From Shewanella sp. UCD-KL12 (GTDB taxonomy: Bacteria > Pseudomonadota > Gammaproteobacteria > Enterobacterales > Shewanellaceae), in the NCBI RefSeq assembly GCF_001957125.1, contig NZ_MPHJ01000007.1, positions 62,001 through 126,000 of the forward strand: a stretch of 64,000 bases of DNA, read 5' to 3'. Made by a program: the position numbers and the translations under genes. The notes beneath the pieces are model-generated. The model was not told the DNA's origin. It worked only from the letters and a program-made list of their open reading frames with translations, and ran no database searches. Every line of letters starts with the position of its first letter. Position 1 is the stretch's first letter. Positions 45,650 through 54,603 of the stretch are shown in pieces.

Positions 45650-46420
45650 CTAGAAACTCCAAGTTAGGTGAATACCTGCATAAGTTTGATCTAAGCTAGA
45701 TTGATTGCCATCAGCTTCTAGCTTGATATCTTCCTGGGCAATCGTATGGCTAAAGTGCCCTGATACAACGATTTGATCGTTAATGAGGTATTCAGCTTCA
45801 ACCCCAAATTGGAAGTGGTTAGCGCCATTATGCTCTTCAGTAACATATTGAAAGTCAAAAGCTTGAGTTATATATGGTGTCACAGTTAAGCCAGTAGCTA
45901 GCTCCCAACTGCTATGTAAACTAGCTTCAACAAAGTAACCACCTGCAGCGGTTGAATATGTGTAAGCTATTGAAGGGGTTAACCACTCAACGCCTGTATA
46001 TGCTAATGAGCTGAAAATCTCATTATCACTATCTCTGTCTTCACCATAAAATTCGAGACGTTGGTAACCAATACTCGCTTCTACATTGTCAGCCAGTGCA
46101 ATGCCGTATTCTAGTCCAAAGTTCCACTCAGTATAATCTTGGCTATCGGCTCGGCCGCCCGTGGCATACACATTAAGATCACCATGTTGGATTGCAACTG
46201 TCCCCCACGTGATACCACCTTTATCTAAGTTGTTACGGCCTTCAGAGATATATTCAGAGTCCCAACCTAAGTCGACAATAAATTGCGTCTCAGCTTGCTC
46301 ATTTTTTGGCAGTTTATTGATGTTATGCGAGTCATCAAGGTTAGATACGTTATCAGCTTGAGCTGAAAAGGAGGCAATTATGCAGCAGGATAAAAATGTT
46401 AAATGGGCGGTATTTTTCAT
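45650..46420 (-). CDS. Outer membrane beta-barrel protein, uncharacterised
   Basis: 256 aa. Signal peptide at residues 1-22 (ends SAQA). The mature part has alternating polar/aromatic strands (DLGWDSEYISEGRNNLDKGG, NFGLEYGIALADNVEASIGY, HLTWSF C terminus) typical of a small 8- to 12-strand barrel. The SEYISEGRNNL segment resembles the start of TorF-type porins such as 52224-52991 here (SDYVFRGES), so they may be distant relatives. Function unknown. Confidence 0.75.
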   Translation of the reverse strand: MKNTAHLTFLSCCIIASFSAQADNVSNLDDSHNINKLPKNEQAETQFIVDLGWDSEYISEGRNNLDKGGITWGTVAIQHGDLNVYATGGRADSQDYTEWNFGLEYGIALADNVEASIGYQRLEFYGEDRDSDNEIFSSLAYTGVEWLTPSIAYTYSTAAGGYFVEASLHSSWELATGLTVTPYITQAFDFQYVTEEHNGANHFQFGVEAEYLINDQIVVSGHFSHTIAQEDIKLEADGNQSSLDQTYAGIHLTWSF

Positions 46421-46693
46421 AGTAAACTCAAAATTTGGCGAAAGAACAGGGAGTTGTAGCCAGAGTATATGGAAAGCAATAAATGTAAATGATAACTCGT
46501 CGTATTTATGATCTCGATTACAATAGATGGAATGTAAATTATGTGTAAAGTAATAATTTGAGCTAGGTCAATGTTTTATGAGTAATTCACTGCTAGAGAA
46601 AACAATTATGGCACTTAAGAGCAATAATTCTTGAATCGTGCCACTATTGCCCATATCTAGTTTATATAGCTATTAACTTGCTGAGGACCGACT

Positions 46694-48739
46694 ATGAGCA
46701 ACCCTTTGCTTACCAGCACGACGTTACCCCTTTTTTCAAAGATTAAACCTGAGCATATACAAGCTGCTGTAGAGCAAGGCATTGCGAATTGCCGCAGTAA
46801 AATTGATGAGGTCTTAGCACTATCAGTCCCCTTTACCTGGGATAACCTCGTAGCACCTCTAGAGGAGGTGGATGATGAGCTAGGCAAAATCTGGTCGCCA
46901 GTTTCTCATATGAATTCAGTTGTCAGCAGTGAAGAGTGGCGTGAAGCACATGATGCATGCCTACCACTTCTTTCTGAGTATGGCACTTTTGTTGGTCAGC
47001 ATCAGCCTCTCTATCAAGCTTATAAATCATTAAGGGCATCCACTGAGTTTGAGCAGATGAGCCAAGCTAGAAAGACTGTGATTGAGCATAGCTTAAGAGA
47101 TTTTGAGCTTTCCGGTATTGGACTGAGTGATGAAGATAAGTTGAGATACGGCGAGCTTGTGAAGCGAATGTCTGAACTGACGAGTAGTTATTCAAACCAG
47201 CTTCTCGACGCAACTCAAGCTTGGAGTAAGCTCATCACAGAGGAAACGCAATTAGCTGGTCTCCCTGACTCTGCGATTGCAGCAGCTAAGGCGATGGCAG
47301 ATGCCAAAGAGCAAGAGGGCTGGCTATTTACCTTAGACTTCCCCTCTTATCTACCTGTGATGACCTACAGTGAAAACCGCGAACTACGTGAAGAGTGCTA
47401 CCGAGCTTTTGTGACTCGAGCGTCTGACGAAGGTCCATTTGCAGGAGAGTATGATAACGGTCCTTTGATGGATGAGATTGTGGCGCTGCGCCATGAGCTC
47501 GCTCAACTACTTGGTTTCGAGAGTTATGCACATAAATCTCTAGCGACTAAAATGGCTGAAAATCCGACTCAAGTTTTAGATTTTCTCAATGAACTAGCGA
47601 GCCGTTCAAAAGAGCAGGGAGAAACTGAGCTTGCTGAACTCACCGCTTTTGCTGAACAGGAGTTTGGCGCTACTGATCTACAACCTTGGGATTTAAGCTT
47701 TTATGCTGAGAAGCTAAAGCATCATAGGTATGAGATTTCACAAGAGCTACTGCGCCCATACTTCCCTGAAGATAAGGTTTTATCGGGTCTGTTTTATACC
47801 GTCTCTCGCCTATTTGGCTTAAGTGTCAAAGAGCAAAAAGAGTTTGATACTTGGCATCAAGATGTGCGTTTCTTTCATATCACCGACAGTGAAGGTGTTC
47901 ATCGTGGCAGTTTCTACTTAGATCTCTACGCTCGTGAAGGTAAGCGTGGTGGTGCATGGATGGATGACTGTCGAGCCCGTCGGCTAACGCCCAATGGCCT
48001 ACAAGATCCTGTTGCATACCTGACCTGTAATTTCAACGCTCCAATAGATGGCAAGCCAGCACTGTTTACCCACGATGAGGTGACAACTCTGTTTCATGAG
48101 TTTGGTCATGGTATTCACCACATGTTGACCAAAATAGATGTAGCAGGAGTCTCTGGTATTAATGGCGTACCTTGGGATGCGGTAGAGCTACCTAGCCAGT
48201 TTATGGAAAACTGGTGTTATGAAGAGGAAGCGCTTGCTGAAATTTCAGGACACCATGAAACAGGTGAGCCACTGCCGAAGGCAATGCTTGACAAAATGTT
48301 AGCTGCGAAGAACTTCCAGTCTGGCATGATGATGCTACGCCAGCTTGAGTTCTCTCTATTTGATTTCAGGTTGCACCTTGAGTACACGCCTGAAGCAGGT
48401 GCGAATATTCAAGCTAAACTGAACGAAGTGCGTAAACAAGTTGCTGTGGTTAAGGCTGCTGAGTTTAATCGTTTCCAGCATAGTTTTGCTCATATCTTTG
48501 CTGGTGGTTATGCCGCAGGATACTACAGCTACAAGTGGGCTGAAGTCCTCTCTGCCGATGCATTTTCGCGTTTTGAAGAGGAGGGGATCTTTAACTTAGG
48601 TACCGGTCGTAGCTTCCTTGAAAACATCTTACAGATGGGAGGCAGTGAAGAGCCTATGACCCTATTTAAACGTTTCCGAGGACGTGAGCCGAAGATTGAT
48701 GCGCTACTGCGACATAGCGGTATTAGCACTGACGAGTAA
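46694..48739 (+). CDS. prlC: Oligopeptidase A (M3 metallopeptidase)
   Basis: 681 aa cytoplasmic zinc peptidase degrading short peptides, including signal peptides. The zinc motif HEFGH is at 468-472, followed by GIHHMLTK, and the third-ligand Glu lies near 496 in WDAVELPSQFMENWCYE. The N-terminal helical region is complete. The C terminus ends EPKIDALLRHSGI, as in E. coli PrlC. A terminator follows at 48780. Confidence 0.96.
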   Translation: MSNPLLTSTTLPLFSKIKPEHIQAAVEQGIANCRSKIDEVLALSVPFTWDNLVAPLEEVDDELGKIWSPVSHMNSVVSSEEWREAHDACLPLLSEYGTFVGQHQPLYQAYKSLRASTEFEQMSQARKTVIEHSLRDFELSGIGLSDEDKLRYGELVKRMSELTSSYSNQLLDATQAWSKLITEETQLAGLPDSAIAAAKAMADAKEQEGWLFTLDFPSYLPVMTYSENRELREECYRAFVTRASDEGPFAGEYDNGPLMDEIVALRHELAQLLGFESYAHKSLATKMAENPTQVLDFLNELASRSKEQGETELAELTAFAEQEFGATDLQPWDLSFYAEKLKHHRYEISQELLRPYFPEDKVLSGLFYTVSRLFGLSVKEQKEFDTWHQDVRFFHITDSEGVHRGSFYLDLYAREGKRGGAWMDDCRARRLTPNGLQDPVAYLTCNFNAPIDGKPALFTHDEVTTLFHEFGHGIHHMLTKIDVAGVSGINGVPWDAVELPSQFMENWCYEEEALAEISGHHETGEPLPKAMLDKMLAAKNFQSGMMMLRQLEFSLFDFRLHLEYTPEAGANIQAKLNEVRKQVAVVKAAEFNRFQHSFAHIFAGGYAAGYYSYKWAEVLSADAFSRFEEEGIFNLGTGRSFLENILQMGGSEEPMTLFKRFRGREPKIDALLRHSGISTDE

Positions 48740-48779
48740 AGAACATCTAAAGCCTAAAACCCTTTAGTAGAAAAAAGAG

Positions 48780-48807
48780 ATGCCAGCGGGTGTAAACCTA
48801 CTGGCAT
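48780..48807 (+). terminator. Intrinsic terminator of prlC
   Basis: ATGCCAG / CTGGCAT stem with a nested GGGT/ACCT inner helix, followed by ttttcatt, 40 nt after the stop. Confidence 0.7.
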
Positions 48808-48828
48808 TTTCATTATTGGAAAACACTT

Positions 48829-48840
48829 ATACCAATCAGT
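48829..48840. repeat. Short dispersed repeat ATACCAATCAGT
   Basis: Partial copy of the ATACCAATCAGTATAA motif. It is followed at 48853 by AGATAAC...GTTATCT, another small inverted repeat. It lies between prlC and the thioesterase gene. Confidence 0.4.
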
Positions 48841-48915
48841 GCTATATATTAGATAACTTGCAAGCTTGTTATCTGGTATGACCTCTGATAGCCTTTCGGC
48901 TCTTATTTATCAAGG

Positions 48916-49464
48916 ATGCGGGTTAAGCAGTACATGAATCTCTATTTTAGGCTTATCTGGTTATTTCTCTGGCGTGTGCGCCACTGTAACGCTATCGATT
49001 TTCTAGGCACCAGTCGTATCGCTTATCGTGCCTTGCCTTGTGACTGTGATATTAACTTTCATGTGACCAATTCAAGATATCCAGCTTTTATGGATCTCGC
49101 TCGTACCTATATGCTGGCCGAAATGGGCTTTCTTAAACGCTTTATAAAGCTTAAGTGGATGCCAATCGTCAACGCTGCAGAGTTCACCTATATCCGGGAT
49201 ATCAAGCCATTTACTAAGTTTGAAATCGAAACTAAGTTAGTTGGTTGGGACGAGAAATATTTTTATATAGAGCAGCGTTTCGTCAGTGAAAACAAACTGC
49301 ATTGCATCGTTCATGTGCGTGGTGTGTTTGTTTGTAAAGGCAAGCAAGTACCGATTGATACTATGGTCAAAGAGGTCAACTTTGAAGGCCCCGCGCCTGA
49401 GCTACCGCCAGAAGTGGTCAAGTGGAAACAGTTTTTACAGCTAAAGAAAGAGCGCAATATATAA
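48916..49464 (+). CDS. Hot-dog fold thioesterase-like protein (4HBT / THEM6 type)
   Basis: 182 aa. The catalytic-region signature DINFHVTNSRYPAFMDLARTYML near 43-65 is the 4HBT motif with the Asp replaced by Asn in the N-x-x-Y arrangement used by THEM6-like proteins. A hydrophobic segment at about 7-22 (MNLYFRLIWLFLWRV) could anchor it. An alternative ATG lies at 48934. Likely hydrolyses an acyl-CoA, but the substrate is unknown. It ends at a terminator at 49474. Confidence 0.8.
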   Translation: MRVKQYMNLYFRLIWLFLWRVRHCNAIDFLGTSRIAYRALPCDCDINFHVTNSRYPAFMDLARTYMLAEMGFLKRFIKLKWMPIVNAAEFTYIRDIKPFTKFEIETKLVGWDEKYFYIEQRFVSENKLHCIVHVRGVFVCKGKQVPIDTMVKEVNFEGPAPELPPEVVKWKQFLQLKKERNI

Positions 49465-49473
49465 AAGGTATCC

Positions 49474-49506
49474 GTTCCTAGTACTTAGGTGCTGGGAACT
49501 TTTTTT
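49474..49506 (+). terminator. Intrinsic terminator after the thioesterase gene
   Basis: GTTCC-ta-GTAC ... GTGC-tg-GGAAC stem (49474-49499) with seven T following. Confidence 0.8.
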
Positions 49507-50155
49507 AAGGTATTGGCCTTCTGCCTGCTAATGCCTCCCCCATAGCAAGCTCAACTTCCTCTTCGACCTGTTGATAGGCCCCTCGCATCTGGGCTTGGTG
49601 CCAGTAGCGATCTAAATTGTCATATTCGAACAGTTTGAAATGAGTTTGCGCGCTGTGTAGGCAAGGGAAAAGTGCGCAATCGGCAAGTGTTAAGCTATCG
49701 CTACAAAGCCAGTGGCTATTATCCAGCTGCTTATCTAAGTATTGTAAAAAACGTTTTATGTCTTTTTCGAGTTGCTTGATGAGTAATTGGTTTTTATCCG
49801 AGTTAATCAGTTTCTGCTGTTCCAGTTCAAGTAACCTATTACTCAATTCATTGTCAATTAACCTATCTTGCAGGCGAGTATCAAGCGCTATTTGGGGCGA
49901 TTTAGGCAATAGTGTTGTGCCTGTTGAGAACTCATTGTCGACGTATTCGATAATAATGCTAGATTCAGGTATTAAAACACCTGTTTTGCTTTTGAGTAGT
50001 GGTACTTTACCTGGAGGGTAAAAGTGGCAGAACTCCCTACGGGAAAAAGGATCTGATAGTTCGATGACTCTTGGGTAAAAGTTTGCCTGCTTTTCATAAA
50101 GTGCGATTAAAACTTTTTGTGAGTAGCGGGAAAGGGGATGATAAAACAACTCCAT
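49505..50155 (-). CDS. Glutathione S-transferase family protein
   Basis: 216 aa from the ATG at 50155; this start puts MELFYHPLSRYSQKV at the N terminus, as in bacterial GSTs. A thioredoxin-like N domain with GKVPLLKSKTGVLIPESSIIIEYVD (about 49-73) contains the cis-Pro and the ES pair that binds glutathione. The C-terminal all-helical domain has LTLADCALFPCL near 165-176. The Ser/Tyr in LSRYSQ could be the catalytic residue. It is downstream of the LysR gene on the same strand (90 bp gap). The gene product may detoxify electrophiles. Confidence 0.9.
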   Translation of the reverse strand: MELFYHPLSRYSQKVLIALYEKQANFYPRVIELSDPFSRREFCHFYPPGKVPLLKSKTGVLIPESSIIIEYVDNEFSTGTTLLPKSPQIALDTRLQDRLIDNELSNRLLELEQQKLINSDKNQLLIKQLEKDIKRFLQYLDKQLDNSHWLCSDSLTLADCALFPCLHSAQTHFKLFEYDNLDRYWHQAQMRGAYQQVEEEVELAMGEALAGRRPIP

Positions 50156-50244
50156 CAGCGTTTCCCTCACATTTATTTTGATTTATATAGATAACTTTAG
50201 TCGCTGCAGATCATAGCGCAAACGCTTACAAGCTAATAACCCTG

Positions 50245-51135
50245 TCAGGAGCCCACTTGTTCTCTGATGAAGTCGATAAATACTTTTACTCTTGGCGGTA
50301 TGACTTCATTAAAGGGATGTGTGGCATATATCGCTCCCTCTTGCAGATGATAATCAGGCAAGAGGTGTGTCAGCTGGTTATTCTCTATATGCGGCGTTGC
50401 TAGATAGCTAGGTAAGATACCAATACCTAAACCTTGCTTAATCAAGCCCATCACGCCAAGGTTACTATTACAGGTAATAAATGGGCTAATGTTTAGCTTA
50501 AACATGTCTCCATAACTGTTTTTAATCTGATAATTCTTCGGCAGAGTATTCGATGCCTGTAGAACCCATTGATGCATTTGTAGCATATCTGGGTGTAGTG
50601 GCGACCCATTGCTTTCAAGGTAATCTTGGCTAGAAACCAGATATTCATCATAAGTACTGAGCTTGATAGCGTTGACGTCTGGGGTGATATTGGCACCAGC
50701 TTGGATTGCAATATCGATCTTATTTTCTAGTAGGCTAAGGTGACGATCTTCTAGCTGTATCGATACACGAATTTTGGGGTAGTTTTGATGAAACTTGCCG
50801 ATCAGTTTAATCAAATTATTTTCGCCGAAGCAGACAGGTGCGAGCACTTTTAGATTGCCATGCAGCCCTGCATTATCCGGTTGAATTGAGGTTTCAGCTT
50901 GTTTGGCGAGTTGTAGCAGCTCTGCACAATAATAATAGAAGTTTTGCCCGCTTTCAGTCAGCCCCATTTTTCTGGTTGTTCGTTGTAGAAGTTGGGTTTC
51001 ACATCTGATCTCTAACTTTTTCAGGTGCTGGCTAACCATAGAGCGACTGATACCTAAGGCATTTGCTGCTGCAGTGAGCGATCCATGCTCAACCACATTG
51101 GCAAACACTAACATTCGGTAAAGCTGACCTGCGTC
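50245..51135 (-). CDS. LysR-family transcriptional regulator
   Basis: 296 aa from ATG 51135, which follows GGGGGAG by 7 nt. An upstream GTG would lie inside the ribosome site. Winged HTH at residues 1-60 (GSLTAAANALGISRSMVSQHLKKLE), then a substrate-binding domain with the two Rossmann-like halves. It is divergent from the Tag-type glycosylase gene and upstream of the GST gene. A palindrome AGTTAACT lies 37-40 bp upstream, a possible autoregulatory site. Inducer unknown. Confidence 0.92.
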   Translation of the reverse strand, partial: DAGQLYRMLVFANVVEHGSLTAAANALGISRSMVSQHLKKLEIRCETQLLQRTTRKMGLTESGQNFYYYCAELLQLAKQAETSIQPDNAGLHGNLKVLAPVCFGENNLIKLIGKFHQNYPKIRVSIQLEDRHLSLLENKIDIAIQAGANITPDVNAIKLSTYDEYLVSSQDYLESNGSPLHPDMLQMHQWVLQASNTLPKNYQIKNSYGDMFKLNISPFITCNSNLGVMGLIKQGLGIGILPSYLATPHIENNQLTHLLPDYHLQEGAIYATHPFNEVIPPRVKVFIDFIREQVGS

Positions 51136-51164
51136 CATAGATATCTCCCCCAAATAAACCACTA

Positions 51165-51178
51165 TATAGTTAACTGTA
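51165..51178. promoter_or_regulatory. Palindromic TATAGTTAACTGTA near the LysR start
   Basis: AGTTAACT core within a T-N11-A-like frame, 30-43 bp upstream of the LysR ATG. It resembles the palindrome at 41047-41066. Confidence 0.4.
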
Positions 51179-51388
51179 GGTAACCAAACTACTTATTGCT
51201 TATTAATTGTTTATCATGACATCGGGGATAAAACTAGCTGTTTGCTTTAAATCTGCCCAATATTGCGCGGTGAATCGATAGCTATAGTGAGTAATGAAAC
51301 AAGCTACTTTTATGGGGATTTAGTGATTGCTTTCTCGGTAGGGTTTCTTAATATTGGGAGTCAATTTGTCACAGAGCACGATTTCACT

Positions 51389-52084
51389 ATGAGTCAGCAA
51401 GAATCTTTTTCAGCCATTTACCAAAGAGCGAGTGACCGTAAAGGAGGCGATGAAGGCCTCGAGTCTTTGATGGCATCTAACGCTAACTTGAGTCTCGATG
51501 AGATGGGCCAGTATAAGGATGCTCAGCTGCTATCAGAGATGAGCAAAAAGGTGTTTCAGTCTGGATTCGTGTGGCGGATTGTTGAAAATAAGTGGCCGGC
51601 ATACGAAAAAGCTTTCTTTGGTTTTGAGCCGATGAAGGTATTGATGCTGTCGCCAGAGCAACTGCACGAGCGAGCCAGCGATCCTGAGCTAATACGTCAT
51701 ATGAAGAAAACCATGGCGATTTATGACAATGCTCTGATGACACAAGATATTGCCAGAGAACATGGTAGTTTAGCTGAGTTTATTGCGAGCTGGCCAAGTG
51801 AGGATATAACAGGTTTATGGGCGCTACTTAAGCGTAGAGGTCAAAGGCTTGGTGGTAATACTGGGCCCTATTTTTTGCGGGCTATGGGCAAAGACACCTT
51901 TTTACTTACCGGTGATATTCAAGGTTATATGACAGCTAATAAATTAGTGGATTATGGCTTTAGCTCTAAAAGTGGTCTTAAACAAGTTCAGCAAGTGTTT
52001 AATAACTGGCAGCAAGAGTCGGGGAGAAGTTTGGCTGATATTAGCCGTATATTGGCATGTAGCGTTGGGGATAATCGGCTTTAA
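51389..52084 (+). CDS. DNA-3-methyladenine glycosylase I-like protein
   Basis: 231 aa from ATG 51389; an upstream TTG at 51263 would add 42 non-conserved residues. The Tag/adenine-glycosylase fold is seen in SGFVWRIVENKWPAYEKAFFGFEP (about 58-81). The C terminus is LTGDIQGYMTANKLVDYGF. Tag removes 3-methyladenine from alkylated DNA. The N-terminal Cys and C-terminal Cys-x-His zinc ligands of E. coli Tag are not obvious, so it may be a zinc-free subfamily. It is divergent from LysR/GST. Confidence 0.85.
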   Translation: MSQQESFSAIYQRASDRKGGDEGLESLMASNANLSLDEMGQYKDAQLLSEMSKKVFQSGFVWRIVENKWPAYEKAFFGFEPMKVLMLSPEQLHERASDPELIRHMKKTMAIYDNALMTQDIAREHGSLAEFIASWPSEDITGLWALLKRRGQRLGGNTGPYFLRAMGKDTFLLTGDIQGYMTANKLVDYGFSSKSGLKQVQQVFNNWQQESGRSLADISRILACSVGDNRL

Positions 52085-52109
52085 TAAGCTACGAGCTACC
52101 AAGAAAAAA

Positions 52110-52134
52110 GCGCCAGCCTATAGAGGACTGGCGC
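52110..52134 (-). terminator. Intrinsic terminator of the TorF-family porin
   Basis: GCGCCAG / CTGGCGC 7-bp stem. The minus-strand side is followed by TTTTTTC (52109-52103), so it serves the porin gene; it may also bound the glycosylase gene. Confidence 0.75.
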
Positions 52135-52223
52135 AAGCTTGCCGAAGATTGAGCAATAAATAGAGATAGATTGTCGCAGGGTAAATCGTTTCCTTACAGC
52201 TTCTAATACAACTCGGTAAGAGT

Positions 52224-52991
52224 TTAGAAGCTTTTATTGATGCCAATTACAAATCGGTCATCAAAAATTTCAGTTTGTGTGCCGTAAACTAAATGGCTTT
52301 CATCGACAGTGCTGCCATGATATCTAAGGTCAAAGTTAAGGCCTAAGTAAGCTTTACTTATACCTAAGTTCCAGTGTCCCCAGCCCTCGGCACCTTCACC
52401 ATCTAGGTCTTGATAACCCACAGAGCCAGAAACTTTCAGCCCGTTACTAAATTCATAACTTGGATGAATGGCATAGTTAACACCTTGCCAGCCCTTCACA
52501 CCAAACCAATCATCTATTGTTGGTGTAACCTCAAGTTGAACATTTGCCTGGCCAAACTGTTTACCTACTTTGAGCCATAGCTCAGTGTAGTTAGAGTAAG
52601 AAGCTCCTGGATAAAGGTAAGAGAACACCATGACGTCATAAGTAAAGCCGCTATCACCAAATTCACCCGCTTTACCAATAAAGGGCGCGGTTACTATCTC
52701 AAGGTTTGGATCGGCAAACTTGATGTTTGAGGCAAATACACCGCCGTACCAACCATCATCATTTCCCCAACCTAAAGTGCCCTGTACAACAGGCACATCC
52801 CCATCCATAGTTTCAGATTCACCACGAAAAACGTAGTCTGATGCAAAGGTGAGGTTGCCGTTAATAGTACCGCCAAGTACTTCTGAGCTAGAGTCAGAAT
52901 CTGTAGCGTGAGCGATCGAAGTGCCAGAAAGTAATAACCCGCTTAGTAGTAACGTATGTTGTAGCTTCATCTTGACTGTCATGTTCTTCAT
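52224..52991 (-). CDS. TorF-family putative outer-membrane porin
   Basis: 255 aa. The signal peptide spans about 1-29 (ends IAHA). The mature protein begins with SDYVFRGESET, the TIGR02001-type signature of TorF/TorF-like porins. It continues through beta-strands rich in aromatic residues and ends VIGINKSF. Length fits the family. Such proteins are proposed to allow small-solute passage, but the substrate is unknown. Monocistronic, terminated at 52110. Confidence 0.87.
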   Translation of the reverse strand: MKNMTVKMKLQHTLLLSGLLLSGTSIAHATDSDSSSEVLGGTINGNLTFASDYVFRGESETMDGDVPVVQGTLGWGNDDGWYGGVFASNIKFADPNLEIVTAPFIGKAGEFGDSGFTYDVMVFSYLYPGASYSNYTELWLKVGKQFGQANVQLEVTPTIDDWFGVKGWQGVNYAIHPSYEFSNGLKVSGSVGYQDLDGEGAEGWGHWNLGISKAYLGLNFDLRYHGSTVDESHLVYGTQTEIFDDRFVIGINKSF

Positions 52992-53421
52992 CTCATTAGA
53001 AAGAAATTGTTAGCGCAGATAAATAGTAGAGTCTTGATGTGAATAACTATGACGGTTTGAATGAACCAAAAAATAAAAGTTATGAAAAGTTATGAATATA
53101 AAGTGCATTGAAGAGCAGAGTTACATGAGTAAGCATGTGGTAATTATGATTATTTTTTTGAAAACCGCAGCCACAGCCAATTAACGAGTGGCAATAAATA
53201 TTGTGCGTGTTAACCATTTTTTAACATAACACGGTGATTTACCTTATAAATTTGCATTAGCTTACAAATTTACTGGTAGTTCTACTTGTTGACTTTGCTT
53301 AGTTGTGAGATAAATGCACGTTCAAATATTACCCAAAAATTTATGCTTCCAAATATAGCCCTAACAGTGATTTATGCTGTTTGGCCATAATGTCTGGATC
53401 AGTTGCTTTATAGGAGTTCTC
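52992..53421. other. 430-bp region upstream of the RND operon
   Basis: AT-rich gap without a gene. It contains the 26-bp palindrome at 53247-53272 and a possible -35 TTGACT with a 16-nt spacer to TAAATG near 53288-53315. A promoter for the RND operon is likely here. Confidence 0.45.
53247..53272. promoter_or_regulatory. Palindromic candidate operator of the RND operon
   Basis: TAAATTTG (53247-53254) and CAAATTTA (53265-53272) are perfect 8-bp arms with a 10-bp spacer, 150 bp upstream of the adaptor start. Spacing suits a TetR/AcrR-type dimer site, but no such regulator gene is next door. Confidence 0.4.
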
Positions 53422-54588
53422 ATGCGGCAAATAGTGAAAGTTGCCTCTTTATTAGGTTTAGCTTTGTGGTTAACAGCTTGTGGGCAAGGAGGCAGTGAAG
53501 GTCAGGGCCAAGGGGCTCCAGGTAAAACGGAAGTTGGTATTATAGAAGTTGCTGTGCAAGCTCAGGCTATTAATGTTGAGTTGCCTGGGCGCAGTAAAGC
53601 TTTCCTTGAGGCAGAGGTAAGGCCACAAGCTTCAGGTATTATTACTGAGCGTAGTTTTATCGAAGGTCGTGATGTTGAAAAAGGGCAATCACTTTATCAG
53701 ATAGACTCTGCGACCTATAAAGCGGCGCTCATTAGTGCTGAAGCCGATTTAGCGCGTGCAAATGCAGGGCTTGTTTCTGCAAAAGCTAAGGCAAAGCGTT
53801 TTAAAGAGCTAGTTAAAACCAACGCAATCAGTCAGCAAGATTTTGATGAGGCTGATGCGCTATATAAAGAAGCATTAGCTAACGTTGTTGTTGCCAAAGC
53901 TGCAATCAATACCGCAGAGATCAATCTAGTTTATACCGAAGTTAAGGCGCCAATCTCTGGTCGTATTGGTAAGTCTAGTGTGACAGCTGGTGCGCTTGTA
54001 ACCGCTAACCAAGCTGATATTTTAGCTAAAATTCAGCAGCTAGACCCTATTAATGTTGATATCGCTCAGTCTAGTGCTCAGCTATTACGCCTGAAAGCAA
54101 AGCTTAAGCAAGGTAAATTACAAGCAGCTGATAACGCAAACGTTCAACTTATTCTAGAAGATGGTACTACTTATAGTCAGACTGGTGTTCTGCAGTTTTC
54201 TGAAGTGACAGTAGACGAAGGCACTGGCTCTGTAACTTTAAGAGCTGAATTTCCTAACCCTGACGGAGTGCTACTTCCGGGTATGTATGTTCGAGCAGTG
54301 CTAAATGCGGGAACCGATCCACAAGCGATTCTTGTACCGCAAAGAGCCATCACTCGTAATACGAAAGGGCAAGCCGTTGCCATGCTAGTGAATGCAGAAG
54401 GTATGGTTGAGTCACGTGTGGTAACGACTGCTGAAGTAATTAATAACCAGTGGCGCATTACAGATGGACTTGCAATTGGTGACAAACTGATTGTAGAAGG
54501 TCTACAAAAAATTCGTCCAGGTGCACCAGTGAAGGCAGTTCCAGCTTCGCAAGGTGCTTCATCTAATAAGCCTGCTGGTCAGCAATAG
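53422..54588 (+). CDS. RND efflux periplasmic adaptor (membrane fusion protein)
   Basis: 388 aa from ATG 53422, chosen because GGAG is 6 nt upstream and the lipobox LTAC (Cys-20) then follows a short signal peptide. It is an AcrA/MexA-type lipoprotein: a biotinyl-lipoyl half near 65-100, alpha-hairpin 95-170, second lipoyl half INLVYTEVKAPISGRIG near 170-190, then beta-barrel and membrane-proximal domains. It links the RND pump to an outer-membrane TolC-type channel, which is not in this window. Fifteen nt upstream of the pump gene. Confidence 0.93.
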   Translation: MRQIVKVASLLGLALWLTACGQGGSEGQGQGAPGKTEVGIIEVAVQAQAINVELPGRSKAFLEAEVRPQASGIITERSFIEGRDVEKGQSLYQIDSATYKAALISAEADLARANAGLVSAKAKAKRFKELVKTNAISQQDFDEADALYKEALANVVVAKAAINTAEINLVYTEVKAPISGRIGKSSVTAGALVTANQADILAKIQQLDPINVDIAQSSAQLLRLKAKLKQGKLQAADNANVQLILEDGTTYSQTGVLQFSEVTVDEGTGSVTLRAEFPNPDGVLLPGMYVRAVLNAGTDPQAILVPQRAITRNTKGQAVAMLVNAEGMVESRVVTTAEVINNQWRITDGLAIGDKLIVEGLQKIRPGAPVKAVPASQGASSNKPAGQQ

Positions 54589-54603
54589 GGTTAAGGAAGA
54601 GTT

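Noticed and set aside
46480..46560. Possible Fur box upstream of the outer-membrane protein at 45650
   Set aside because: AATGATAACT gives only half of the 7-1-7 consensus, with no second half-site.
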